From contig JANPCI010000502.1 of the NCBI GenBank assembly GCA_031430875.1, positions 1 to 7,035 on the forward strand: 7,035 bases of DNA, given 5' to 3'. Both the position numbers and the translations under genes were made by a program. Positions 1-5,548 of the stretch are shown piece after piece; position 1 is the stretch's first letter, and each line of letters begins with the position of its first letter. The stretch comes from Sva-07 sp031430875. GTDB lineage: Bacteria; Actinomycetota; Acidimicrobiia; Acidimicrobiales; Ilumatobacteraceae. The notes beneath the pieces are model-generated. The model was given only the letters and a program-made list of their open reading frames with translations. It searched no databases and was not told the DNA's origin.

Positions 1-453
1 GGCGACCTGATCGTGGGCGCCTTCAACCGGTCCGCGATCGCCACCATGTTCGACCGCACCTCACGCTATGTGTGGCTCACCAAGTTGCCGCACGGCAAAA
101 GCGCCGACGGTGTTCTCGACGCGCTGATTGTGACGCTGCGACGCATCCCATCTCATCTGCGTGTGACGTTGACATGGGACCAAGGATCAGAGATGGCCCG
201 GCACCTGGAGCTCGCCGAGCGTTGCGGGATCGACATCTACTTCGCGGAACCCAAAGCGCCATGGCAGCGACCCACCAACGAAAACGGCAACGCACTCGTT
301 CGCCGCTACGTCGGCAAAGGCACCGACCTGTCCGTCTACACCACCAGAGACCTACGAGCCATCGAACGAAGAATCAACACCATCCCGCGACGATCACTCG
401 ACTGGGCCACCGCCAACGACCTCTACACTGCCGCTGTTGCCATGACCGGTTGA
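1..453 (+). CDS. IS30-family transposase, C-terminal part (5' end outside window)
   Basis: This is the DDE catalytic domain of an IS30-family transposase, which cuts and joins insertion-sequence ends. The frame is open from base 1 and ends at TGA 451-453, so the N-terminal helix-turn-helix region lies outside the window. Counting the first visible residue as 1, the motif GDLIVGAFNRSAIAT carries the first catalytic Asp (D2), TWDQGSEMARH carries the second (D60), and PWQRPTNENGNALVRRY carries the Glu (E94). There are exactly 33 residues between D60 and E94, the D(33)E spacing known for IS30 elements. KGTDLS after the Glu is another family hallmark. No frameshift or stop interrupts the visible part, so the catalytic core looks intact. 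It converges on korB, with only 20 bases between the two stop codons. The family call is firm; activity and the element's ends cannot be judged here. Confidence 0.93.
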   Translation, partial: GDLIVGAFNRSAIATMFDRTSRYVWLTKLPHGKSADGVLDALIVTLRRIPSHLRVTLTWDQGSEMARHLELAERCGIDIYFAEPKAPWQRPTNENGNALVRRYVGKGTDLSVYTTRDLRAIERRINTIPRRSLDWATANDLYTAAVAMTG

Positions 454-475
454 ACCGACCCAGACCCCTTTTGTT
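1..475 (+). mobile_element. Right part of an IS30-family insertion sequence (boundary approximate)
   Basis: The transposase gene marks the right-hand part of an IS30-type element whose left end is outside the window. A terminal inverted repeat and a target duplication should lie just after the transposase stop, but without the left end no repeat could be matched. Only bases 454-473 separate the two convergent stops, which is short for a full right inverted repeat. The end may therefore be truncated, decayed, or overlap the last codons of korB. The right boundary given is only a guess. Confidence 0.5.
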
Positions 476-1496
476 ATGTGACTGACCAGGTGCCGTTGGA
501 GCGCAGCAGGGTTGCGAGATCGCCAGGGCCCTTGCGTTCGCTGGCGGCCATCACCTGATCGGCGACGGCGCCCGCATACTCGGGGCGCTGGACGTCACGG
601 AACACGCCGAAGGGTGTGGGGGAGTGGTCGTCGTGGCTCAACCGTGCGATTGCGAAGGCGAGCGACGGGTCGTCGCGGTGGGCGTCGTGGATCAGGATCT
701 CATCGGCCGACACGTCCGCGCGCTCGACCAGGCGCAGCTGCCCGTCGACACCCATGGCGACGGCGCGGTGACCGTCGGTGCCGAACGTGATCGGCTCGCC
801 GTGCACGAGGTCGATCATCATCTCGTCGCGAGCCTGCTTCTTGGTGACCTCGTCGAACTGGCCGTCGTTGAAGACGTTGCAGTTCTGGTAGATCTCGACG
901 AACGACGATCCGTGGTGTTCGTGCGCCGACCGAAAGGTGTCCATCATGTGCTTGCGGTCGAGGTCGTGGGTGCGGGCGACGAAGCTGGCCTCGGCGCCGA
1001 GTGCAACGGCGAGCGGGTTGAACGGCGGGTCGATCGAACCCATCGGGGTCGACTTGGTGACCTTGCCGACCGGCGATGTGGGCGAGAACTGTCCCTTGGT
1101 CAATCCGTAGATCCGGTTGTTGAACAGCAGGATGTTGAGGTTGACGTTGCGGCGCAGCGCATGGATGAGGTGGTTGCCGCCGATCGACAGGCCGTCACCG
1201 TCGCCGGTGACGACCCACACGTCGAGATCGGGTCGGGCGACGGCAAGACCGGTGGCGATCGCCGGGGCGCGGCCGTGGATCGAGTGCATGCCGTACGTGT
1301 TCATGTAGTGCGGAAACCGGCTCGAGCAGCCGATGCCCGAGATGAATACGGTGTTCTCCGGGGCGATACCGAGCTCAGGCATGAGGGTCTGGACGGCGAG
1401 CAAGATGCCGTAGTCGCCGCAACCTGGGCACCAGCGCACCTCCTGGTCGCTCGTCCAGTCCTTCTTCGTCGTGACGGCAACCTGTGTGGTGCTCAT
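474..1496 (-). CDS. korB: 2-oxoacid:ferredoxin oxidoreductase, beta subunit (probably 2-oxoglutarate)
   Basis: Beta subunit (340 aa) of a CoA-dependent 2-oxoacid:ferredoxin oxidoreductase. With KorA it oxidatively decarboxylates a 2-oxoacid, probably 2-oxoglutarate, to acyl-CoA and passes electrons to ferredoxin in the cytoplasm. The thiamine-diphosphate/Mg motif is visible as GDGDGLSIGGNH (98-109) followed by NNRIYGLTKGQ (126-136). The four Cys expected to hold the [4Fe-4S] cluster are present: C23 and C26 (WCPGCGDYG), C57 (GIGCSSR) and C205 (QNCNVFND). The ATG at 1494-1496 is preferred because its ATGA overlaps the korA stop and GGAG lies 7 bases upstream (1504-1507). The frame stays open about 100 codons further, but that part overlaps korA and is unlike the family. 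The C-terminus (NGTWSVT) looks like the normal family end, so the adjacent IS does not obviously truncate it. Substrate specificity is inferred from the actinobacterial KorAB type. Confidence 0.95.
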   Translation of the reverse strand: MSTTQVAVTTKKDWTSDQEVRWCPGCGDYGILLAVQTLMPELGIAPENTVFISGIGCSSRFPHYMNTYGMHSIHGRAPAIATGLAVARPDLDVWVVTGDGDGLSIGGNHLIHALRRNVNLNILLFNNRIYGLTKGQFSPTSPVGKVTKSTPMGSIDPPFNPLAVALGAEASFVARTHDLDRKHMMDTFRSAHEHHGSSFVEIYQNCNVFNDGQFDEVTKKQARDEMMIDLVHGEPITFGTDGHRAVAMGVDGQLRLVERADVSADEILIHDAHRDDPSLAFAIARLSHDDHSPTPFGVFRDVQRPEYAGAVADQVMAASERKGPGDLATLLRSNGTWSVT

Positions 1497-3400
1497 GAGT
1501 TCGCTCCGTTCGTGCTGGTGATCGATGCAAGGGCCTCGTCGATGGCGGCCATGATCTCTCGGGCCTTGAAGGGGAGGCCCTGCATCTTGGTGAGCGCCTT
1601 GGCGTCGACGAGGTACTTGCCGCGGATGAGTTGCGTGAGCTGGCCCATGTTGAGTTCGGGGACGATCACCCGTTGGTATCGGTGCAGGATGTCGCCGAGG
1701 TCGGAGGGCAACGGGTTGAGGTGCATGATGTGCGCCGATGCCACCTTCTTGCCGGCGCGGCGGGTCTGCTGAACCGCGGCGTCGATCGCCGCCCACGTGG
1801 AGCCCCAGCCGAGGACGAGCACGTCGGCATCGATGTCGCCGTTGATCTCTGTGGGTGGGATGTCCATCGCGATGCGAGCGATCTTCTCGGCGCGCAGGTG
1901 GACCATCTTCTCGTGGTTCTCGGGCGTGTAGTCGATGTTGCCGGTGCCGTCGGCCTTCTCGAGGCCACCGACTCGGTGCATCAGGCCGGGTGTGCCCGGG
2001 ATCGCCCAGGGCCGAGCCAGTGTCGTCTCGTCGCGCAGGTACGGCCAGAACACCTCGTTACCGTCCTCATCGACGTGGTTCGGTTCCGTCGTGAACGGCA
2101 CGGAGATGTCGGGCAACGACTCGATCGACGGCAGTTTCCACGACTCGGAGCCGTTGGCCAGGTAGCCGTCGGACAGCAGGATCACCGGCGTGCGGTACTT
2201 GAGGGCGATGCGGATCGCCTCGATGGCAGCGTGGAAGCACTGCGCCGGGGTGTAGGCGGCCACAATCGGGAGCGGTGCTTCGCCGTGGCGTCCGTAGAGC
2301 GCGATGTTGAGGTCGGAGGCCTCGGTCTTGGTCGGCAGCCCGGTTGACGGACCGCCGCGTTGGATGTCGACGATCAAGAGCGGCAGTTCGATCGACACCG
2401 CCAGCGAGGTGGTCTCACTCTTGAGGGCGACGCCGGGACCGCTTGTGGTGGTGACGCCGAGGTGGCCGGCAAACGCCGCGCCGAGCGCCATGCCGATCGC
2501 GGCGATCTCGTCCTCGGCCTGCACCGTGCGGATCCCGAAGTGCTTGTGCTTGGACAGCTCGTGGAGAATGTCGCTGGCCGGGGTGATCGGGTACGACCCG
2601 AGCGTGATCGGCAGCTTCGCGAGCTGGCCGGCCGCGACGATTCCCCAGGCGAGCGCGGTGTTGCCGGTGATGCTCGTGTACTCACCGGCGGGGAGCTCGG
2701 CTGGACGAACCTCGTAGCGATGGCCGACCGCTTCGGTGGTTTCGCCGAAGTTGAAGCCGGCGAGGAACGACGCCTTGTTGGCGGCTGCGACCTGCTCGTT
2801 GGTGCCGAACTTCTCCGTGATCCACTCGATGGTCGGGTCGATCGGTCGGGTGAACATGAACGACACGAGACCGAGCGCGAAGAAGTTCTTGGATCGCTCG
2901 GCGTCGCGCGGCTTCACGCCGAGCGGCGCACAGACCTCCTTGGTGAGGCTGGTCATCGGAACTCGCAGAACCCGGTAGTTCGCCAACGTGTCGTCGTCGA
3001 GCGGGTTGGATTTGTAGCCGGCCTTTTCGAGGTTTCGTTCGTCGAACGCATCCTCGTTGACGATCACGGTGCCGCCCGGTTCCAACCGGTGGAGATCGGC
3101 CATCAACGCGGCCGGGTTCATGGCCACGAGCACGCTGGGTTCGTCGCCCGGCGTGGTGATCTTGTGGTTGGCGATGTTCACCTGGAACGCCGACACACCG
3201 TTGACCGTGCCGGCCGGCGCTCGGATCTCTGCCGGGAAGTCGGGAAGTGTCGACAGGTCGTTGCCGAATGCAGCGCTCACGGAGGTGAAGCGATCACCCG
3301 TGAGCTGCATCCCGTCGCCGGAGTCGCCGGCGAAGCGGACGATGAGATGGTCGAGTACATGATCGTCCTCGGTGCCCGAGCGGTCGATCGTGTCCGTCAT
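1493..3400 (-). CDS. korA: 2-oxoacid:ferredoxin oxidoreductase, fused gamma-alpha subunit (probably 2-oxoglutarate)
   Basis: Large subunit (635 aa) of the KorAB enzyme, with gamma and alpha domains fused as in the mycobacterial KorA type. The N-terminal gamma domain (about 15-190) starts with LIVRFAGDSGDGMQLTG (glycine-rich, 25-30). The alpha pyrimidine-binding part (about 250-480) contains YPITPASDI (from 270), QAEDEIAAIGMALGAAFAG and RGGPSTGLPTKTEASDLN (about 347-365). The C-terminal domain (about 526-635) contains VLVLGWGSTWAA and VPELNMGQL. The ATG at 3398-3400 is chosen because a run of six G (3408-3413 on the plus strand) lies 7 bases upstream and the protein start then fits the family. 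A TTG at 3458-3460 would add 20 low-complexity residues and is less likely. The stop overlaps the korB start (ATGA), implying translational coupling. Enzymes of this type allow TCA flux with ferredoxin rather than NADH as electron acceptor; the 2-oxoglutarate preference is inferred. Confidence 0.94.
   Translation of the reverse strand: MTDTIDRSGTEDDHVLDHLIVRFAGDSGDGMQLTGDRFTSVSAAFGNDLSTLPDFPAEIRAPAGTVNGVSAFQVNIANHKITTPGDEPSVLVAMNPAALMADLHRLEPGGTVIVNEDAFDERNLEKAGYKSNPLDDDTLANYRVLRVPMTSLTKEVCAPLGVKPRDAERSKNFFALGLVSFMFTRPIDPTIEWITEKFGTNEQVAAANKASFLAGFNFGETTEAVGHRYEVRPAELPAGEYTSITGNTALAWGIVAAGQLAKLPITLGSYPITPASDILHELSKHKHFGIRTVQAEDEIAAIGMALGAAFAGHLGVTTTSGPGVALKSETTSLAVSIELPLLIVDIQRGGPSTGLPTKTEASDLNIALYGRHGEAPLPIVAAYTPAQCFHAAIEAIRIALKYRTPVILLSDGYLANGSESWKLPSIESLPDISVPFTTEPNHVDEDGNEVFWPYLRDETTLARPWAIPGTPGLMHRVGGLEKADGTGNIDYTPENHEKMVHLRAEKIARIAMDIPPTEINGDIDADVLVLGWGSTWAAIDAAVQQTRRAGKKVASAHIMHLNPLPSDLGDILHRYQRVIVPELNMGQLTQLIRGKYLVDAKALTKMQGLPFKAREIMAAIDEALASITSTNGANS
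1504..1507 (-). promoter_or_regulatory. korB ribosome binding site
   Basis: GGAG on the minus strand, 7 bases before the korB ATG and inside the 3' end of korA. It supports the short korB start over the long upstream extension of the frame. Confidence 0.7.
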
Positions 3401-3407
3401 GTTGTGT

Positions 3408-3413
3408 CCCCCC
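3408..3413 (-). promoter_or_regulatory. korA ribosome binding site
   Basis: GGGGGG on the minus strand followed by a 7-base spacer (acacaac) and ATG. This G-rich Shine-Dalgarno-like run decides the start at 3400 rather than the upstream TTG at 3460, which has no such sequence. Confidence 0.65.
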
Positions 3414-3518
3414 AAGGGATTCGGTGCCCCGGCGCCGTTGCCGGGCGCATCCGCAGTCAACCGTAGCGGTGGAGTCGGTCGCGAATCGGGACGGCCGCCC
3501 GCAAAGTGACCTTCTTCC

Positions 3519-3551
3519 TGTTACATCCGGGGTCAGACCCCAGATGTAACA
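3519..3551. repeat. 33-bp near-perfect palindrome between divergent korA and lipoprotein genes
   Basis: Arms 3519-3534 (tgttacatccggggtc) and 3536-3551 (gaccccagatgtaaca) are inverted copies matching at 15 of 16 positions around a single central A at 3535. The one mismatch pairs 3528 (C) with 3542 (A). In an RNA read from the minus strand that position becomes G opposite U, so the hairpin is fully paired only in the korA direction. No T-run follows on either strand, so a standard intrinsic terminator is unlikely. It could be an operator for the divergent genes, a structured korA leader element about 120 bases before its start, or one copy of a dispersed REP-like intergenic palindrome. Confidence 0.85.
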
Positions 3552-3561
3552 CCGCTTGCGC

Positions 3562-3565
3562 GAGG
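3562..3565 (+). promoter_or_regulatory. Ribosome binding site of the small lipoprotein gene
   Basis: GAGG, 8 bases before ATG 3574-3576 and 5 bases before GTG 3571-3573. It supports starting the lipoprotein at the ATG (or the adjacent GTG) rather than at TTG 3556, which lies upstream of it. Confidence 0.55.
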
Positions 3566-3573
3566 ATCTTGTG

Positions 3574-3759
3574 ATGTCGCGTCGAGTGTTGGCCGGAGTG
3601 TTGGGTTGTGCGCTGGCTGCGGGACTGTCGGCGTGCAGCAGTTCGGACGGACCCGATGGTCCGCCCGTACTCGAACGGATCGACGGGCCCGCGCAGGTCG
3701 ATCCGTCGTACGACCCGTTCGCCACGACCCCGCCGACGGTGGTCGACGGCGAAGGCTGA
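3574..3759 (+). CDS. Small secreted lipoprotein of unknown function
   Basis: A 61-residue protein with a clear bacterial lipoprotein signal: MSRRVLAG at the start gives a positive n-region, then a hydrophobic stretch (about 5-18), then the lipobox LSAC with lipidation Cys at 21. The mature part would be only about 41 residues, beginning with a Ser/Asp/Gly linker (CSSSDGPDGPP) and rich in Pro, Asp and Thr, with no recognisable domain. After cleavage it would be anchored on the outer face of the cytoplasmic membrane. The ATG at 3574 is preferred because of GAGG 8 bases upstream; the adjacent GTG would add one residue. It ends 28 bases before tdk on the same strand, so the two may be co-transcribed, though no functional link is evident. 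The signal peptide is easy to see; function is unknown. Confidence 0.72.
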   Translation: MSRRVLAGVLGCALAAGLSACSSSDGPDGPPVLERIDGPAQVDPSYDPFATTPPTVVDGEG

Positions 3760-3787
3760 CGGGCTCGCGGGTAGGGTCGTCGTCCGA

Positions 3788-4387
3788 ATGGCGACCCTCC
3801 GATTCAGCTTCGGCACCATGGGCTCGGGCAAGAGCACCGTGGCGCTGCAGATCCATCACAACCTCTCGAACCGCCAGCTCTTCGGGCTGCTGCTGACCAC
3901 CCTCGACCGCGAGGGCCGCCAGGTCACGAGTCGTCTCGGCGTGGCCGCTCCTGCGATCGAAGTGACGCCCGATCTCGACCTGCACGCGCTGGCAGTACGG
4001 CACTGGCCGATCCACTACATGGTCTGCGACGAGGTGCAGTTCTACACCGTCGAGCAGTGCGATCAGTTGGCTCGCGTGGTCGACGAACTCGACATCGATG
4101 TGTTCGCGTTCGGTCTGCTCACCGACTTTCGAGGCCATCTGTTCGAAGGAACCCAGCGAATGCTGGAGATCGCCGACGAGCACGTTCCGCTCCAGGTGGA
4201 GGCTCGCTGCTGGTGCGGTGCCCGTGCGACGCACAACGCCCGCGTCGTCAACGGCGACGTCGTGTACGAGGGCGACACGGTGGTCGTCGGCGACACCAAT
4301 GAGCGTGATGCGCCACTCTTCGGTGACTCGGTGCGCTACGAGTTGCTCTGCCGTCTGCACTTCCGCAGCGGCGACCTCGGCGCCTGA
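3788..4387 (+). CDS. tdk: Thymidine kinase, type II
   Basis: Thymidine kinase (199 aa, usual length for the bacterial type II family) phosphorylates thymidine to dTMP with ATP in the cytoplasmic pyrimidine salvage pathway. The Walker A loop is GTMGSGKST (9-17). The Walker B/catalytic region is VCDEVQFYT with D81 and catalytic Glu E82, equivalent to the DEAQF motif of the family. GLLTDFRGHLF (109-119) matches the substrate-side TDFRG motif. The lasso and zinc region has C141 and C143 (RCWCGARATHNAR) and later C188 and H191 (LCRLHF) as likely zinc ligands. The first pair is Cys-X-Cys rather than Cys-X2-Cys. VVNGDVVYEGDTVVVGD fits the thymidine-binding lasso. ATG 3788 is chosen because the P-loop then falls near residue 9; the ribosome site is weak (TAGGG, 11 bases upstream). 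It lies 28 bases after the lipoprotein gene and converges with vapC. Confidence 0.94.
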   Translation: MATLRFSFGTMGSGKSTVALQIHHNLSNRQLFGLLLTTLDREGRQVTSRLGVAAPAIEVTPDLDLHALAVRHWPIHYMVCDEVQFYTVEQCDQLARVVDELDIDVFAFGLLTDFRGHLFEGTQRMLEIADEHVPLQVEARCWCGARATHNARVVNGDVVYEGDTVVVGDTNERDAPLFGDSVRYELLCRLHFRSGDLGA

Positions 4388-4452
4388 CCGGTCTTTCCGG
4401 ACCCGACCCCAACAGACCGCCCCGGTCTTTCCGGACCCGACCCCAACAGACC
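4388..4452. repeat. Two-copy 31-bp direct tandem repeat between convergent genes
   Basis: Bases 4388-4418 and 4422-4452 are identical 31-bp copies, each beginning ccggtctttccgg and ending caacagacc, with gcc between them (period 34). The first copy begins immediately after the tdk stop codon and the second ends 5 bases before the vapC stop. Each unit has its own small inverted repeat (CCGG-tcttt-CCGG). Two exact copies suggest a recent local duplication of a terminator-like segment. Confidence 0.9.
4414..4430 (+). terminator. Possible tdk terminator hairpin at the repeat junction
   Basis: AGACCG (4414-4419), loop CCC and CGGTCT (4423-4428) form a 6-bp stem that exists only where the two tandem repeat copies meet. 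It is followed by a short run of T (4428-4430). The position just after tdk and between convergent genes suits a terminator, but the T-run is short and the stem modest. Confidence 0.4.
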
Positions 4453-4457
4453 CGATG

Positions 4458-4841
4458 TCACCAGGTGGCGATTGTCGTGTTGCGGTGGATCTCGCGATCC
4501 TTGGTGATCAGCACAACTCCGGCGGCTTGCGCGTCGGCAACGATCATTCGGTCGAACGGATCGCGGGTCCAGGTCAGTGGTGCCGCCGCCTGGACCACGG
4601 TTGCCATCGGCGCATCCGACAGCCGGAGTCCGACGCGGTTGGCGAGGTCGCCGATGATGTCGGCGCCGGTCACCGACAGCCTCCCGATCTCGTGCAGGAA
4701 GGTCAGCTCGAGCTGGACCATCGGCGACACGATCAGCTCCTCCGCTTCGAGCGCTTCGACCGCGCCGTCGCTGAGTCGTTCGATCTCGCCGGTGTAGAGC
4801 CACACGACAACATGTGTGTCGAGGCGGATCACGGCCTCCAC
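4458..4841 (-). CDS. vapC: PIN-domain ribonuclease toxin, VapC type
   Basis: A 127-residue PIN-domain protein, probably the toxin of a type II toxin-antitoxin pair. Such proteins cut RNA with a Mg-dependent acidic site. The expected acidic residues are visible: D8 (RLDTHVVVWL), E45 (MVQLELTFL), D94 and D97 (TWTRDPFDRMIVADA) and D115 (LITKDREI). The DPFDR plus LITKD arrangement resembles the COG3744-like PIN subgroup often paired with Phd antitoxins. The gene starts inside the end of its antitoxin gene. GTG at 4839-4841 gives the 127-residue form. GTG at 4830-4832 forms a GTGA overlap with the antitoxin stop, gives 124 residues and places the first Asp at position 5, closer to the usual family start. 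Neither has well-spaced ribosome binding, so translation is probably coupled to the antitoxin. No active-site residue is missing. Confidence 0.9.
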   Translation of the reverse strand: MEAVIRLDTHVVVWLYTGEIERLSDGAVEALEAEELIVSPMVQLELTFLHEIGRLSVTGADIIGDLANRVGLRLSDAPMATVVQAAAPLTWTRDPFDRMIVADAQAAGVVLITKDREIHRNTTIATW

Positions 4842-5053
4842 TCGTCCGACCAGTCGAGATGCACGAAGTCCTCACTGTCGCCAACAACAGCATCGGGCCG
4901 TCGTACGAGCGCACCCAGACGTGATGGCGGCTCGTCGGCGATGATGCGCAGGCGTCGTCCGTTGCGTTCGATCTCGACCGGTTCACCGGTGGCCAGGACC
5001 TGATCGAGCACTCGATAGATGTCTTGTCGCAGTTTGGAGGCGGTCAGGATCAC
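4829..5053 (-). CDS. Phd/YefM-family antitoxin paired with VapC
   Basis: A 74-residue antitoxin. The N-terminal half (about 1-42, ASKLRQDIYRVLDQVLATG then EPVEIERNGRRLRIIADE) is the Phd/YefM DNA-binding and dimerisation fold. The C-terminal part, ending FVHLDWSDEWRP, is the acidic/aromatic tail that typically wraps the toxin. It would neutralise VapC by binding it and repress the operon with VapC as co-repressor. The toxin gene follows with overlap. The start is GTG 5051-5053. No Shine-Dalgarno sequence precedes it, but a TANNNT box ends 6 bases before it, suggesting a leaderless mRNA. Two ACGTACGT palindromes upstream are candidate operators. Family assignment comes from motif recognition and partner context. 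Confidence 0.88.
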   Translation of the reverse strand: MILTASKLRQDIYRVLDQVLATGEPVEIERNGRRLRIIADEPPSRLGALVRRPDAVVGDSEDFVHLDWSDEWRP

Positions 5054-5059
5054 GGGAAG

Positions 5060-5065
5060 AGACTA
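5060..5065 (-). promoter_or_regulatory. Candidate -10 box for a leaderless phd-vapC transcript
   Basis: Minus-strand TAGTCT fits the actinobacterial TANNNT -10 consensus. It is followed by six bases (cttccc) and then the GTG start, so transcription would begin at or next to the start codon. No convincing -35 hexamer was found. The absence of a Shine-Dalgarno sequence upstream of the GTG agrees with a leaderless message. Confidence 0.5.
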
Positions 5066-5067
5066 GC

Positions 5068-5097
5068 ACGTACGTATTAGAGTTGGACGTACGTACG
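5068..5097. promoter_or_regulatory. Paired ACGTACGT palindromes, candidate Phd-VapC operator
   Basis: ACGTACGT, a perfect 8-bp palindrome, occurs at 5068-5075 and again at 5087-5094 (there extended to ACGTACGTACG, 5087-5097). The copies are 19 bp apart start to start, close to two helical turns, and lie directly upstream of the proposed -10 box. This is the layout expected for two antitoxin dimers binding cooperatively in autorepression. The operator role is inferred. Confidence 0.6.
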
Positions 5098-5119
5098 CTC
5101 CGTTCCCACCGTGGCTTCG

Positions 5120-5548
5120 TTAGGCCCCGTTGCGGTACGCCTCGGTGAGGAGGTCGCGGAGGGCGTCGTCGAGGTCGTCGGGTGTCGCGACGTTGGCGGT
5201 GTGCCAGAACTTGCTGCCGTACGAGATGACCTTGCGGGTGATCGTTCGGTGGGTCGCTTGCCGATTCAGTGCGAACGACACGGCAACCCAGTGCTGCATG
5301 GGTCGCAGCTCGGCGAACTTGCGGGGGTTCTTGAGGAATATCCCGACGGAGACCACGTCGGCGTGGACTGGCCCGAGCGACTGCACGTGCGCCATCACGA
5401 CCTCGAAGACCGGTCGCTCGTGGTCGGGTCCGGTTTCGAAGTACTCCTCGACGGTGAGGCCGGGAGCGCAATCGTGGCCCTGGCCGGTCCGGGCGAACAT
5501 CCGCCCACACTCCGGGCAGGTCCAGCCGGTGCTCACGGGAGGGCTCAC
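5120..5548 (-). CDS. Zinc-finger protein with DUF5655-like domain
   Basis: A 142-residue protein of unknown function. The N-terminus carries a small CCHC zinc-binding motif: C11 and C14 (WTCPECGRMFAR), then H25 and C27 (GQGHDC). The rest (about 30-142) resembles the DUF5655 domain: an EYFETGPDHERPVFEVVMAHVQ helix region, then VVSVGIFLKNPRKFAELRP and WVAVSFALNR strands, and a C-terminal helix with DDLDDALRDLLTEAYRNG. There are no membrane segments, so it is probably cytoplasmic. The GTG at 5546-5548 overlaps the stop of the upstream cyclase gene (GTGA), implying coupling and co-expression. A GTG at 5534-5536 is an alternative start four residues later that keeps the zinc motif. Neither has a clear ribosome binding site. 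The domain call is from memory of the family pattern and is moderately sure; no biochemical role is suggested. Confidence 0.78.
   Translation of the reverse strand: MSPPVSTGWTCPECGRMFARTGQGHDCAPGLTVEEYFETGPDHERPVFEVVMAHVQSLGPVHADVVSVGIFLKNPRKFAELRPMQHWVAVSFALNRQATHRTITRKVISYGSKFWHTANVATPDDLDDALRDLLTEAYRNGA

Noticed and set aside
624..1772. Long plus-strand open frame (about 380 codons) opposite korB
   Set aside because: It is antisense to korB, whose cluster Cys residues and TPP motif are unmistakable. The translated product is Val/Asp/Arg-rich with no recognisable domain, typical of a high-GC shadow frame.
1497..1796. A 100-residue N-terminal extension of KorB
   Set aside because: It lies entirely within korA in another frame and is Arg/Pro/His-rich. 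The ATG at 1496 has a good GGAG site and stop/start overlap.
2360..3466. Long plus-strand open frame (about 368 codons) opposite korA
   Set aside because: It mirrors the korA codons, has Arg/Glu/Val-biased composition and no motifs. korA itself is well supported.
3401..3573. Promoters for korA or the lipoprotein gene, including TTGACT at 3455-3460 (minus) and TACGGT nearby
   Set aside because: No pair of -35 and -10 boxes has acceptable spacing on either strand, so no promoter call is justified.
3533..4360. Minus-strand open frame of 275 codons opposite tdk and the lipoprotein
   Set aside because: It covers the palindrome and runs antisense to tdk, whose P-loop and DEVQF motifs are clear. 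The frame has no domain of its own.
4388..4452. A CRISPR-like array
   Set aside because: There are only two copies with a 3-bp gap, so there is no spacer of useful length and no cas gene in the window.
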